Shown: one piece after another, positions 1 to 7,679 of the stretch | How positions within the stretch are numbered: position 1 is the stretch's first letter | Layout of the letters: each line of letters opens with the position of its first letter | NCBI GenBank assembly: GCA_902796875.1 | Contig: CADBQT010000074.1 | Span: 1 to 18,284 of the forward strand | Length of the DNA stretch: 18,284 bases | Direction of reading: 5' to 3' | Source of the DNA: an uncultured Eubacteriales bacterium | GTDB lineage: Bacteria; Bacillota; Clostridia; Peptostreptococcales; Anaerovoracaceae | Made by a program: the position numbers and the translations under genes | Notes under the pieces: generated by a model | What the model was told of the DNA's origin: nothing | The model's database searches: none | Seen by the model: the letters and a program-made list of their open reading frames with translations, nothing else

Positions 1-1
1 C

Positions 2-1669
2 AGAGGAGTCTTCCGCCCTCACGTCCTGTTCTTTATCATGTCGTTTATGGCCTATCTGTCGATCATGATGCTGGATGTGATGATGTATGCCTACTCCCGT
101 CCCATGGCCCTGATGACCTGTCTGTCCATGGCCGCAGCGGCGTTCAGCCGGCGAAGCGAAGGCACCGGCTATCTGACCATCAAACGGCTGCTGGATATTC
201 TCGCAGGAGTCATCGGGTGCGCAGTCCTGCTGCCCGTGGCCGCCGTCGTGAAGATCCTGCAGATCAAAACGGGGGACAGAGGGAAACTGTTCTACACCCA
301 GACCAGGATCGGGCTCAAGGGAAGGCCCTTCAAGATCTATAAGTTCCGGACCATGGTGACCGGCGCGGAAGAGATCCTGGAAGAACTGCTGGATGAGAAA
401 GGGTACAAGGAACAATGGGAGGATGCCCAGAAACTGGAGGATGATCCCCGGGTCACGAAGCTGGGCAGGATCCTGCGGAAGACATCCATCGACGAGCTCC
501 CCCAGATGCTGAATGTGCTGAAGGGGAATATGAGCATCGTGGGGCCCAGGCCCCTGGTGCCCGGCGAACTGGAAGACCACGGCGGATCGCCTTTGTATCA
601 GAAGGCCAAACCGGGCATGACCGGATGGTGGATCAGCCACGGTCACCAGAACGAGGATTACAGAAAACGCCTGGAACTGGAATATCACTACGTGCTGAAC
701 CGTTGCCTTTGGATGGATGGGATCTGCCTGCTCAAGACATGCGCTTATGTGATGGGGAGAAAAGGGGCTGCCGAAAAAGAGGCTGAGCCCGTAAGCTTTG
801 ACCGCGCCCCGGATTCGACGGTCACGGTGATCATCCCCGTGCTCAACGGGGAAAAGGAGCTTCCGGCGCTGCTGGGAAGCCTTCATAGACAGAGCCGAAG
901 AGCGGATGAGATCATCGTGATGGATTCCTCCTCAACGGACCGCACCAGGGAGATCTGCGCAGACGATCCTCAGGTCACACTGCTTAAGATCCCTCGGGAA
1001 GACTTTAACCACGGAGACAGCCGGGATCTGGCCGCCGGGAAAAGTTCGGGGGACATCCTCGTTTTCCTGACCCAGGACGCCCTTCCCCGTGACCGGGATT
1101 TTCTGGACAGCCTGATCGCGCCTCTTACCATGGAGAAGGTGGCGGTCAGCACCGGCCGGCAGATCGCCGGGAGGAACGCGTCTCCTGCGGAGAGGCTAGT
1201 CAGGGAATACAACTATCCGGACATAAGCTTTCTCCGAACGGAAAAGGATCTGAACAGGATGGGGATCAAGACCTTCTTCGTGTCCAATGTGTGCGCGGCA
1301 TACAGGAAGGAGATCTACGAAACTCTTGGTGGCTTCGAACGGGTGGAGACAAATGAGGACATGTTCTTTGCCGCAAAGGCGATCCGGGCCGGATATGGGA
1401 TCGCTTACAACGCAGACGCCGGGGTGTACCACTCCCACGACCTTTCCTGGTCCGAACAATACGAACGGAACCGCATTCAGGGGCGTGAAATGAAGAGACA
1501 CGCCCAGCTTCTGGGCGATTTACCGATTGAGGCTGAGGGCAGGAAAATGGTAAACTATGTGCTGAAGGGACTCTTGGAAGAGGGGCGGCCGGTATCCGCA
1601 GCGGGGTTCATCCTGGACTGCTCCGCCAGATATCTGGGAAGCCGCGCAGGGAGGAGACAGGTGAAATGA
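2..1669 (+). CDS. Sugar-phosphate transferase fused to GT2 rhamnosyltransferase-like domain (5' partial)
   Basis: This probably makes the initiating enzyme of polysaccharide synthesis, which moves a sugar-1-phosphate onto undecaprenyl phosphate, fused to the enzyme that adds the next sugar. Counting from the Met codon at 38, residues 48–245 are a monotopic bacterial sugar transferase domain. It has a re-entrant hydrophobic helix (about 50–72), KFRTM at 102–106, the catalytic Asp-Glu pair in DELPQ at 152–156, and GPRP at 169–172. Residues 260–500 are a GT-A fold GT2 domain with VIIPVLN at 264–270, the acidic TQDA at 345–348 and NED at 439–441, resembling RfbF-type rhamnosyltransferases. The frame stays open from base 2 through the Met at 38, which has no ribosome binding site, so the true start lies upstream. 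The visible part before the catalytic domain is hydrophobic (about residues 1–36). The downstream rmlD and rmlC support rhamnose as the second sugar. The families are clear; the exact sugars are inferred. Confidence 0.88.
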   Translation, partial: RGVFRPHVLFFIMSFMAYLSIMMLDVMMYAYSRPMALMTCLSMAAAAFSRRSEGTGYLTIKRLLDILAGVIGCAVLLPVAAVVKILQIKTGDRGKLFYTQTRIGLKGRPFKIYKFRTMVTGAEEILEELLDEKGYKEQWEDAQKLEDDPRVTKLGRILRKTSIDELPQMLNVLKGNMSIVGPRPLVPGELEDHGGSPLYQKAKPGMTGWWISHGHQNEDYRKRLELEYHYVLNRCLWMDGICLLKTCAYVMGRKGAAEKEAEPVSFDRAPDSTVTVIIPVLNGEKELPALLGSLHRQSRRADEIIVMDSSSTDRTREICADDPQVTLLKIPREDFNHGDSRDLAAGKSSGDILVFLTQDALPRDRDFLDSLIAPLTMEKVAVSTGRQIAGRNASPAERLVREYNYPDISFLRTEKDLNRMGIKTFFVSNVCAAYRKEIYETLGGFERVETNEDMFFAAKAIRAGYGIAYNADAGVYHSHDLSWSEQYERNRIQGREMKRHAQLLGDLPIEAEGRKMVNYVLKGLLEEGRPVSAAGFILDCSARYLGSRAGRRQVK

Positions 1670-2550
1670 AAATACTGATCACAGGTGTCAACGGACAACT
1701 TGGATACGATCTGCGCAGAGTGCTGCAGGCAAGAGGCCACCAGGTCATCGGAGCGGATCTTAACGTGCCGGAGGGAGGGGCCGACCATCCGCTGGATATC
1801 ACTGATGAGGACGCTGTGATGAAGCTGCTTCAGCTGACCGGACCGGAGGGAGTGATCCACTGCGCCGCCTGGACGGACGTGGACGGGGCAGAGGATCCCG
1901 CCAACCGGGATATGGTCCGGGCGATCAATGCCCACGGGACCGCCAATGTGGCCAGGGCCGCAAAAGCTGCCGACGCGGCAATGATGTATATCTCCACGGA
2001 CTACGTTTTCGACGGCAGGGGAACGGATCCCTGGCAGCCCGACGACAGAAACTTTTCGCCCCTCAACTGGTACGGCGAAACGAAGCTTCTGGGAGAACAG
2101 GCCGTGGCGGAGACGCTGGATCGATTCTTTATCGTGAGGATATCCTGGGTGTTCGGGAAAAACGGCAGGAATTTTGTCCGGGCCATCATGGACGCCGGAA
2201 GGAATCACGATAAGCTCCGGGTGGTGGACGACCAGATCGGTACGCCCACCTATACGGCCCATCTGGCCGGGCTCCTGGGAGACATGATCGAGACCGATCG
2301 TTACGGATATTATCACGCCACCAACGAGGGAGGATATATCAGCTGGTATGACTTTGCCCGGGAGATCGTCCGGCAGGCGGGGATCCATACCGCGGTGGAG
2401 CCGGTGTCCACGGAGGAATACGGCCTTCGGGCGGCGGCGAGACCGGAGAATTCGAGACTGGACAAAAGCAAGCTGAGGGAGGCGGGGTTTTCGCCCCTCC
2501 CCGACTGGCGGGAAGCATTGGCAGACTATTTGAGAGAGGCAGAGGAATAA
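1666..2550 (+). CDS. rfbD: dTDP-4-dehydrorhamnose reductase RmlD
   Basis: RmlD catalyses the last step of dTDP-L-rhamnose synthesis, the NAD(P)H-dependent reduction of dTDP-4-dehydro-L-rhamnose, in the cytoplasm. The 294-residue length is normal for the family. Visible marks of this extended short-chain dehydrogenase are the nucleotide-binding TGVNGQLG at 6–13, the STDYVFDG stretch at 110–117, and the catalytic Tyr136-x3-Lys140 in YGETK. The ATG overlaps the stop of the preceding transferase by 4 bp (ATGA), with GGAGG about 10 bp upstream. The next gene, rmlC, acts one step earlier in the same pathway. RmlA and RmlB, needed for the first two steps, are not in the window and must be encoded elsewhere. 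Confidence 0.95.
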   Translation: MKILITGVNGQLGYDLRRVLQARGHQVIGADLNVPEGGADHPLDITDEDAVMKLLQLTGPEGVIHCAAWTDVDGAEDPANRDMVRAINAHGTANVARAAKAADAAMMYISTDYVFDGRGTDPWQPDDRNFSPLNWYGETKLLGEQAVAETLDRFFIVRISWVFGKNGRNFVRAIMDAGRNHDKLRVVDDQIGTPTYTAHLAGLLGDMIETDRYGYYHATNEGGYISWYDFAREIVRQAGIHTAVEPVSTEEYGLRAAARPENSRLDKSKLREAGFSPLPDWREALADYLREAEE

Positions 2551-3119
2551 TGGGACAGATCAGCGTAGAATACGACCTGAACGGCATCGAAGGGCTTCAT
2601 CTGATCACGCTGCAAAAGCACGGGGATGAGAGAGGCTACTTCATGGAGACTTACAATGAAAGGGACATGAAGGAGGCGGGCATAGACATCCGGTTCGTGC
2701 AGGACAACCAGTCTCTTTCGGCCAAAGGCGTGCTCCGGGGCATGCACTACCAGATCCGGTACCCCCAGGCAAAGCTTCTGAGAGTGGTGAGGGGATCGAT
2801 CTTCGACGCGGTCATCGACCTGCGGAAAGGGTCTTCCACCTTCGGGAAGTGGTGCGGCGTGATCCTGGACGAGGAAAACTGCCGCCAGCTTCTGATCCCG
2901 GAGGGCTTCGCTCACGGGTTTCTCGTGCTCAGCGACTACGCCGAGGTGTGCTATAAATGCACCGACTTCTATCATCCGGACGATGAAGGCGGCATCGCCT
3001 GGAATGATCCGGATGTGGGGATCCGGTGGCCCATCCCGGAGGGACGGGAGGAACTGATCATCTCGGAAAAGGACCGGAAGTGGCCCGGGTTTCGCCAGGC
3101 AGTAAAAGCGATCGAATAA
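2550..3119 (+). CDS. rfbC: dTDP-4-dehydrorhamnose 3,5-epimerase RmlC
   Basis: RmlC epimerises C3 and C5 of dTDP-4-dehydro-6-deoxy-D-glucose to give the substrate of RmlD. The 189-residue cupin protein has the usual family length. It shows DERGYF at 26–31, the conserved VLRGMHYQ at 61–68 with the likely catalytic His66, Lys75 in the nucleotide and active-site region, the CYKCTDFYHP strand with Tyr135, WNDP at 151–154, and a terminal ISEKD at 171–175 carrying the likely dyad Asp. The active-site assignment is by family pattern, not alignment. The start codon shares one base with the rmlD stop (TAATG), with AGAGG just upstream, so the two genes are translationally coupled. Confidence 0.95.
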   Translation: MGQISVEYDLNGIEGLHLITLQKHGDERGYFMETYNERDMKEAGIDIRFVQDNQSLSAKGVLRGMHYQIRYPQAKLLRVVRGSIFDAVIDLRKGSSTFGKWCGVILDEENCRQLLIPEGFAHGFLVLSDYAEVCYKCTDFYHPDDEGGIAWNDPDVGIRWPIPEGREELIISEKDRKWPGFRQAVKAIE

Positions 3120-3128
3120 GTTTTTTTC

Positions 3129-4682
3129 ATGGACAAGAAGAAGAGTTTACTGAATATCGGGACTTCCGTTGCCAGCAAGGTCCTGCTTCTCGCCGCAGCC
3201 CTTTATGTGCGGCGGCTGCTGATCCTCTGCGTCGGCAATGAAGCCAACGGACTCAACTCCCTTTTCGGCAGCATCATCGGACTGCTTGCTGTGGCGGAAC
3301 TGGGGGTGGGCAGCGCCATCGTGTTTTCCATGTACCGGCCCATCGTCGGCGGGGACAAAACCAGGGTGGCAGCCCTCTACTGTCTCTACCGGAAGCTGTA
3401 CAGGATCATCGGCGCGTTCATTTTCGCCGGGGGCCTTGTGGTCATGCCTTTCCTGCCCAGGATGATCAGCGATTATGAAGCTCTGGACATCAACGTCTAC
3501 ATCACCTTTTTCCTCACCCTCGTCTCCGTAGTCCTGTCCTACCTGTATGGAGCGAAGACATCCCTCATCGAAGCCCACAAGGACAATTACATCACCACCA
3601 TCATCGGAGGGATCTCCCGGCTCGTCCGGTACGGGATGCAGATCGCAGCTCTGCTGATCTGGCAGTCTTTCGTGATCTTTCTTGTCTGCCAGATCATCGA
3701 GACCATCCTGATCGGATGCGCCACGGAGGCGGCAGTGCGGAAACTCCACCCCGGGATTATCCGCATGAACGAAAAACTGGACGAGGAGACGAAAAGAGAA
3801 GTATCGAGAAATGTCAAAGCCATGTTCATGCACAAGATGGGAGCGATCGTGGTCGGGGTCGTGGACAGCCTGATCATTTCCACCTTCATCGGAGTCGTGA
3901 TCCTGGGCAAGTATTCCAACTATCTGGCCATCATGAGCGCGCTGATCGGGATCATATCCCTCATCTTCACCCCCCTTACGTCGGTGATCGGACACCTGTG
4001 CGCATCCCACCGGCCAAAGGACATCAGACGATATTTCGATCATTTCTGCAGCATCAATTACATATTCGGCCTGGTCTTCCTGCTCGGCTACTATGCGATC
4101 ATCGATAACCTGATCACCCTGTTTTTCGGTCCGGGGCTTGTGATGGCGAGAGCGGTTGCCTTTACCGTTACCCTGAATCAGTTCGTTGCCTACCTGAGGA
4201 ACGCTCCCATCCTGTTTCGGGATGCTTCGGGGACATTCTACTACGACCGGTGGAAACCCTTCGGGGAGAGTCTGTCCAATCTGGTCCTGTCCCTGCTCCT
4301 GGTGAACATCCTCCCGGAGGAATACTGCGTCGTCGGTGTGATCGCCGCGACCATCATCACCAATCTTCTGATCTGTGATATCGTGGAGCCCCACATCATT
4401 TTCAAATACGTGTTCAGGGAGCCTTCCCGCAGGTTTTATATAAGAAATTACAGCGGGATCGCCCTTTTCGCCGCCTGCATGTATATAATGGATCTGTTGC
4501 ATGTGGATATGGAGAGCAACCTGGCGGAACTTCTGGTCAACGGCTTTATCTCGGTGGGGATCTCAGCGGCTGTGCTGCTGCTTTTGAATGCGGCAGATCG
4601 GAGGTTCAGAAGGGAGTGCGCCGTCATCATCTCCCAGGCAAAAGAGTGGATGAGCAGAGAATCAAAGGAGACGCATGGATGA
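3129..4682 (+). CDS. Wzx-type oligosaccharide flippase
   Basis: This is a polytopic membrane protein of 517 residues, most likely the flippase that moves lipid-linked repeat units across the membrane. It has about 12–14 hydrophobic helices, for example around 15–35, 45–69, 93–112 and 123–142, with a final pair near the C-terminus. The N-terminal pattern, with GNEANGLNSLFGSIIGLL at about 36–53 and AELGVGSAIVFSMYRPI after it, is typical of MOP-superfamily polysaccharide transporters in Bacillota. Its place between rhamnose synthesis genes and glycosyltransferases fits this role. It starts 9 bp after rmlC. No Shine-Dalgarno sequence is visible: a run of seven T lies directly before the ATG, so initiation may depend on coupling to rmlC. 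The repeat unit it carries is unknown. Confidence 0.88.
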   Translation: MDKKKSLLNIGTSVASKVLLLAAALYVRRLLILCVGNEANGLNSLFGSIIGLLAVAELGVGSAIVFSMYRPIVGGDKTRVAALYCLYRKLYRIIGAFIFAGGLVVMPFLPRMISDYEALDINVYITFFLTLVSVVLSYLYGAKTSLIEAHKDNYITTIIGGISRLVRYGMQIAALLIWQSFVIFLVCQIIETILIGCATEAAVRKLHPGIIRMNEKLDEETKREVSRNVKAMFMHKMGAIVVGVVDSLIISTFIGVVILGKYSNYLAIMSALIGIISLIFTPLTSVIGHLCASHRPKDIRRYFDHFCSINYIFGLVFLLGYYAIIDNLITLFFGPGLVMARAVAFTVTLNQFVAYLRNAPILFRDASGTFYYDRWKPFGESLSNLVLSLLLVNILPEEYCVVGVIAATIITNLLICDIVEPHIIFKYVFREPSRRFYIRNYSGIALFAACMYIMDLLHVDMESNLAELLVNGFISVGISAAVLLLLNAADRRFRRECAVIISQAKEWMSRESKETHG

Positions 4683-5836
4683 GCGGGCCTGACGCAAAGG
4701 CAAAGGAAAAGGAGCATAAGGAGAGAGTAGCGATGGCTCTGGGGAATATCGAAAGGGAGATCGCCAGCCTGGGTCACTCCCGTGGTTTTTCTCTCGCCCG
4801 GATGACCAGCGGCCGGCTTCGCGAGGCCTTCTCCGCATACAGGAAAGAGCAGGATCCGGAGAAAAGACTGCGTCTGGGCGGAGAAGTTCTGGATCTCTTC
4901 GACAGGAGCATATTTCGCCGGCTGTTTCTCCAGCGCCGCCGGATCAGGGAAGACCTGCGCCTTTGTTTTTCCCGGCCGGCAAGAGTGAAAACCATCGACC
5001 ATTCCGACCGGGGAGCCCGGGACTATTACTCCGTGGTGGTCATTGTAAAAAACGAAGCCCGTTACATGCGCGAGTTCATCCTTTTTTATCTGGCCACCGG
5101 AGCCGACAGGATATATGTCTACGACAACGATTCCACCGACGATCTGCTGGAGGTGCTGGAGCCTTTTCTTAAGAACGGCCGGGTGGTCTACACCTACTGG
5201 CCGGGAAAAGTCGTCCAGACGGCAGCCTACAGGCACGCTGTGCGAAGGACAAAGCGCAGGACGAAGTGGCTTGCTGTCATCGATGCCGATGAGTTCCTGT
5301 TTTCGCCAAAGGGCAGCATGCCGGATCAGCTTCGAAGGTATGAACAGTACCCCGGGATCGGGGTCAACTGGGTGATGTTCGGACCGAACGGACACGACCG
5401 GCGTCCGGAAGGTCTTGTGATGGACAACTACACGACGACCTTTGCCGACCGGGACTTCCTGCTCAACTGCCACATCAAAAGCATTGTTCAGCCGGCAAGA
5501 GTTCTGCTCGTCAGTCACTCCCATTATTCCTATTATAAAAAAGGGGAATTCGCCGTAGACGAGGGAGAAAACAGGATCGGCAACACCAATGCGTTCGCGC
5601 CGATGGCCGGAAGAGCGTTCACCCCGTGCCACCGGGGCGAGGTCTTCAGGATCAACCACTACAATACGAAGTCGATAGAGGATCTGGAGGCGAAATATCT
5701 CCGGGGATTTCCGGACGGCTCGCCCAGCGTCGAGGTGGAGGAGGCCCTGCGGCCCTTCCGTGAGCCCCTGGCTGAAGACCATGCCATAAGCCGTTACGCG
5801 GATATGGTGAGAGAACGATACCACGAGGATATGTAG
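4679..5836 (+). CDS. GT92/GT2-like glycosyltransferase
   Basis: This is a predicted cytoplasmic glycosyltransferase of 385 residues that should add a sugar to the lipid-linked repeat unit. The start at 4679 is chosen because it overlaps the flippase stop as ATGA and has AAAGGAG ending 8 bp upstream; the same frame is open further upstream to 4616, but nothing there supports a start. Residues 1–115 are charged and mostly helical and do not resemble a catalytic fold. The catalytic part starts at about 117 with SVVVIVKNEARY, followed by DNDSTDD at 149–155 and the metal-binding type motif IDADEF at 201–206. That order (KNE, then DNxSxDD, then DADEF) is the signature of the GT92/DUF23-like and Glyco_tranf_2_4 group. 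Donor and acceptor cannot be read from the sequence. Confidence 0.85.
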   Translation: MSGPDAKAKEKEHKERVAMALGNIEREIASLGHSRGFSLARMTSGRLREAFSAYRKEQDPEKRLRLGGEVLDLFDRSIFRRLFLQRRRIREDLRLCFSRPARVKTIDHSDRGARDYYSVVVIVKNEARYMREFILFYLATGADRIYVYDNDSTDDLLEVLEPFLKNGRVVYTYWPGKVVQTAAYRHAVRRTKRRTKWLAVIDADEFLFSPKGSMPDQLRRYEQYPGIGVNWVMFGPNGHDRRPEGLVMDNYTTTFADRDFLLNCHIKSIVQPARVLLVSHSHYSYYKKGEFAVDEGENRIGNTNAFAPMAGRAFTPCHRGEVFRINHYNTKSIEDLEAKYLRGFPDGSPSVEVEEALRPFREPLAEDHAISRYADMVRERYHEDM

Positions 5837-5842
5837 AAGGTT

Positions 5843-7675
5843 ATGAAGAATACAGGAAGATTATCGAGAAAGATCAGGACCGTCAGAAAATTCGCCTATC
5901 TGGGGATGCAAAGTCTGAAGAAGGACGGGATCTGGATCACCGCGGGCAAAGTGCTGCGGGTGCTCGGCCTGGGCAGGACCCTGGCCTACAGACGATGGGC
6001 GGAAAAGCCCCTCTACACGGAGGCGGAGCTTCAGGCTCAGCGAGAGCGGGTCTTCGATGGACCGGTGACATTCAGCATCATCACGCCCCTGTACAATACC
6101 CGGGAGGAATATCTCAGGGATGCCATCGAATCGGTCCGGGCACAGACCTACCCGGGCTGGGAACTCTGCCTGGCGGACGGCAGCGATGAAGAACACGATC
6201 ATGTGGGACGCATATGCCGGGAATACGCCGAAAAGGACCCCCGCATCAAATACAGGAAGCTGGAGGACAACTACGGCATAGTGGGAAACTCCAACGCCTG
6301 CATCCAGATGGCGGAAGGCGAATACATCTCCATCCTGGATCACGACGATGTGCTGCATCCGGCGGCGCTGTACGATGTGATGGAGGCGGTGGAGGAGAAA
6401 AGCGCGGACTTCGTGTATACCGATGAGTTCACCTTTCGGGAATCCAATCTGAAGAGCATCGCCCTCATCCATTTCAAAAAAGATTACGCGCCCGATGATA
6501 TGAGAGCAAACAATTATATCTGCCACTTCACATCCTTCAGGCGGGATCTGCTGGATCACTGCGGAGTGTTTCGCCAGGGTTTCGATGGAAGTCAGGATCA
6601 CGACCTGTTCCTGAGGCTCACTGCCCGGGCGCAGAATATCGTTCATGTGCCGAAGCCCCTGTATTACTGGCGTGCCCACGGGGAATCGGTGGCCCAATTC
6701 GCCGACAACAAATCCTATGCGGGAGAAGCGGGGAAGAGGGCGGTAAGGGAAAGTCTCAAAGCCGCCGGGATACCGGGGTCCGTGGATGGCGTCGAATGCA
6801 GCCCCACCATATACCGGGTGTCCTACGATCTGCCCTCCGAAGAGCCTTCCGTGTGCATCCTGATCCCCAACTACGACCATGTGGAGGATCTGCGTCTGTG
6901 CATCGACTCCATCCTCCGGAAGACCACCTATACCAACTATGAGATCGTGATCATCGAAAACAACAGCAGGAAGACCGAGACCTTCGATTACTATCGGGAG
7001 ATCACGGAAAGGAACGAAAATATCCGGGTGATCACCTGGCCCGGAACCGGATTCAACTGGTCCGGGATCAACAACTATGCCGTCAGAAGCGTGGCGGAAG
7101 GGGAATATCTGCTGTTCCTCAACAATGATATAGAGGTCATCACTCCCGACTGGATACAGGAGATGCTCATGCATGCCCAGCGCCCGGAGATCGGGGCTGT
7201 GGGCGCGATGCTGTATTTTCCCAATGATACCGTGCAGCACGCCGGGGTGATCATCGGCCTGGGAGGGGTCGCCGGTCATATAGCGACGGGTTTCCGGCGG
7301 GGGGATCCGGGGTATATGGGAAGGCTCAGCTACGCCCAGAATCTGTCCGCTGTGACAGGGGCGTGTCTCATGGTGCGCAGATCTGTCTTCCAGGAGGTCG
7401 ACGGATTCTGGGAGGAACTGGCTGTAGGGTTCAACGACATCGACTTCTGCCTGAAACTGCGGGAAGCGGGCTATCTGAATCTGTGGACCCCCCACGCGGA
7501 ACTGTACCACTACGAAAGCAAAAGCCGCGGCGTATACGATACGGCGGAGGACAGGGAAAGGTCGGAAAAGGAGAGGGATCTGTTCGCGAAGCGGTGGGCC
7601 GGCATACTGGAGGAGGGAGACCCCTACTACAACATCAATCTGACCCTGAACAGAAGTAACTTCGAACCCAAATAA
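5843..7675 (+). CDS. Tandem GT2–GT2 glycosyltransferase
   Basis: This 610-residue protein contains two GT-A glycosyltransferase domains and may add two sugars, or polymerise a short segment. After a basic N-terminus (1–70), domain 1 starts with FSIITPLYN at 77–85, has the DHDD metal-binding motif at 166–169, and ends near residue 300. Domain 2 starts with VCILIPNYD at 337–345, has the FLNND motif at 425–429, a GAVGAMLYFP stretch at 451–460, and NDIDFCLKLR at 531–540. Both acidic motifs are intact, so both domains could be active. It starts 6 bp after the previous stop; GAAGG lies only 2 bp from the ATG, a weak ribosome binding arrangement. The next Met, at residue 22, has no better site. Similar two-domain proteins occur in rhamnan and O-antigen loci; the sugar specificity here is unknown. 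Confidence 0.88.
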   Translation: MKNTGRLSRKIRTVRKFAYLGMQSLKKDGIWITAGKVLRVLGLGRTLAYRRWAEKPLYTEAELQAQRERVFDGPVTFSIITPLYNTREEYLRDAIESVRAQTYPGWELCLADGSDEEHDHVGRICREYAEKDPRIKYRKLEDNYGIVGNSNACIQMAEGEYISILDHDDVLHPAALYDVMEAVEEKSADFVYTDEFTFRESNLKSIALIHFKKDYAPDDMRANNYICHFTSFRRDLLDHCGVFRQGFDGSQDHDLFLRLTARAQNIVHVPKPLYYWRAHGESVAQFADNKSYAGEAGKRAVRESLKAAGIPGSVDGVECSPTIYRVSYDLPSEEPSVCILIPNYDHVEDLRLCIDSILRKTTYTNYEIVIIENNSRKTETFDYYREITERNENIRVITWPGTGFNWSGINNYAVRSVAEGEYLLFLNNDIEVITPDWIQEMLMHAQRPEIGAVGAMLYFPNDTVQHAGVIIGLGGVAGHIATGFRRGDPGYMGRLSYAQNLSAVTGACLMVRRSVFQEVDGFWEELAVGFNDIDFCLKLREAGYLNLWTPHAELYHYESKSRGVYDTAEDRERSEKERDLFAKRWAGILEEGDPYYNINLTLNRSNFEPK

Positions 7676-7679
7676 GGCT

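Noticed and set aside
3147..4502. - strand open frame (451 codons) opposite the flippase gene
   Set aside because: Its product is extremely rich in Asp, His, Gly and Gln, as expected from reading a membrane-protein gene backwards.
4616..4678. Upstream extension of the GT92-like gene to 4616
   Set aside because: It would overlap the flippase by 67 bp without a ribosome binding site, whereas 4679 has AAAGGAG at good spacing and an ATGA overlap.
5534..5546. A6G4 run in the GT92-like gene as a possible ribosomal frameshift site
   Set aside because: The reading frame places it as AAA AAA GGG, not in the A AAA AAG phase, and the zero frame continues as a normal protein.
5861..7510. Long - strand open frame (549 codons) opposite the tandem GT2 gene
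   Set aside because: Mirror of a well-supported + strand gene with two intact GT2 domains; no start context or domain on the - strand.
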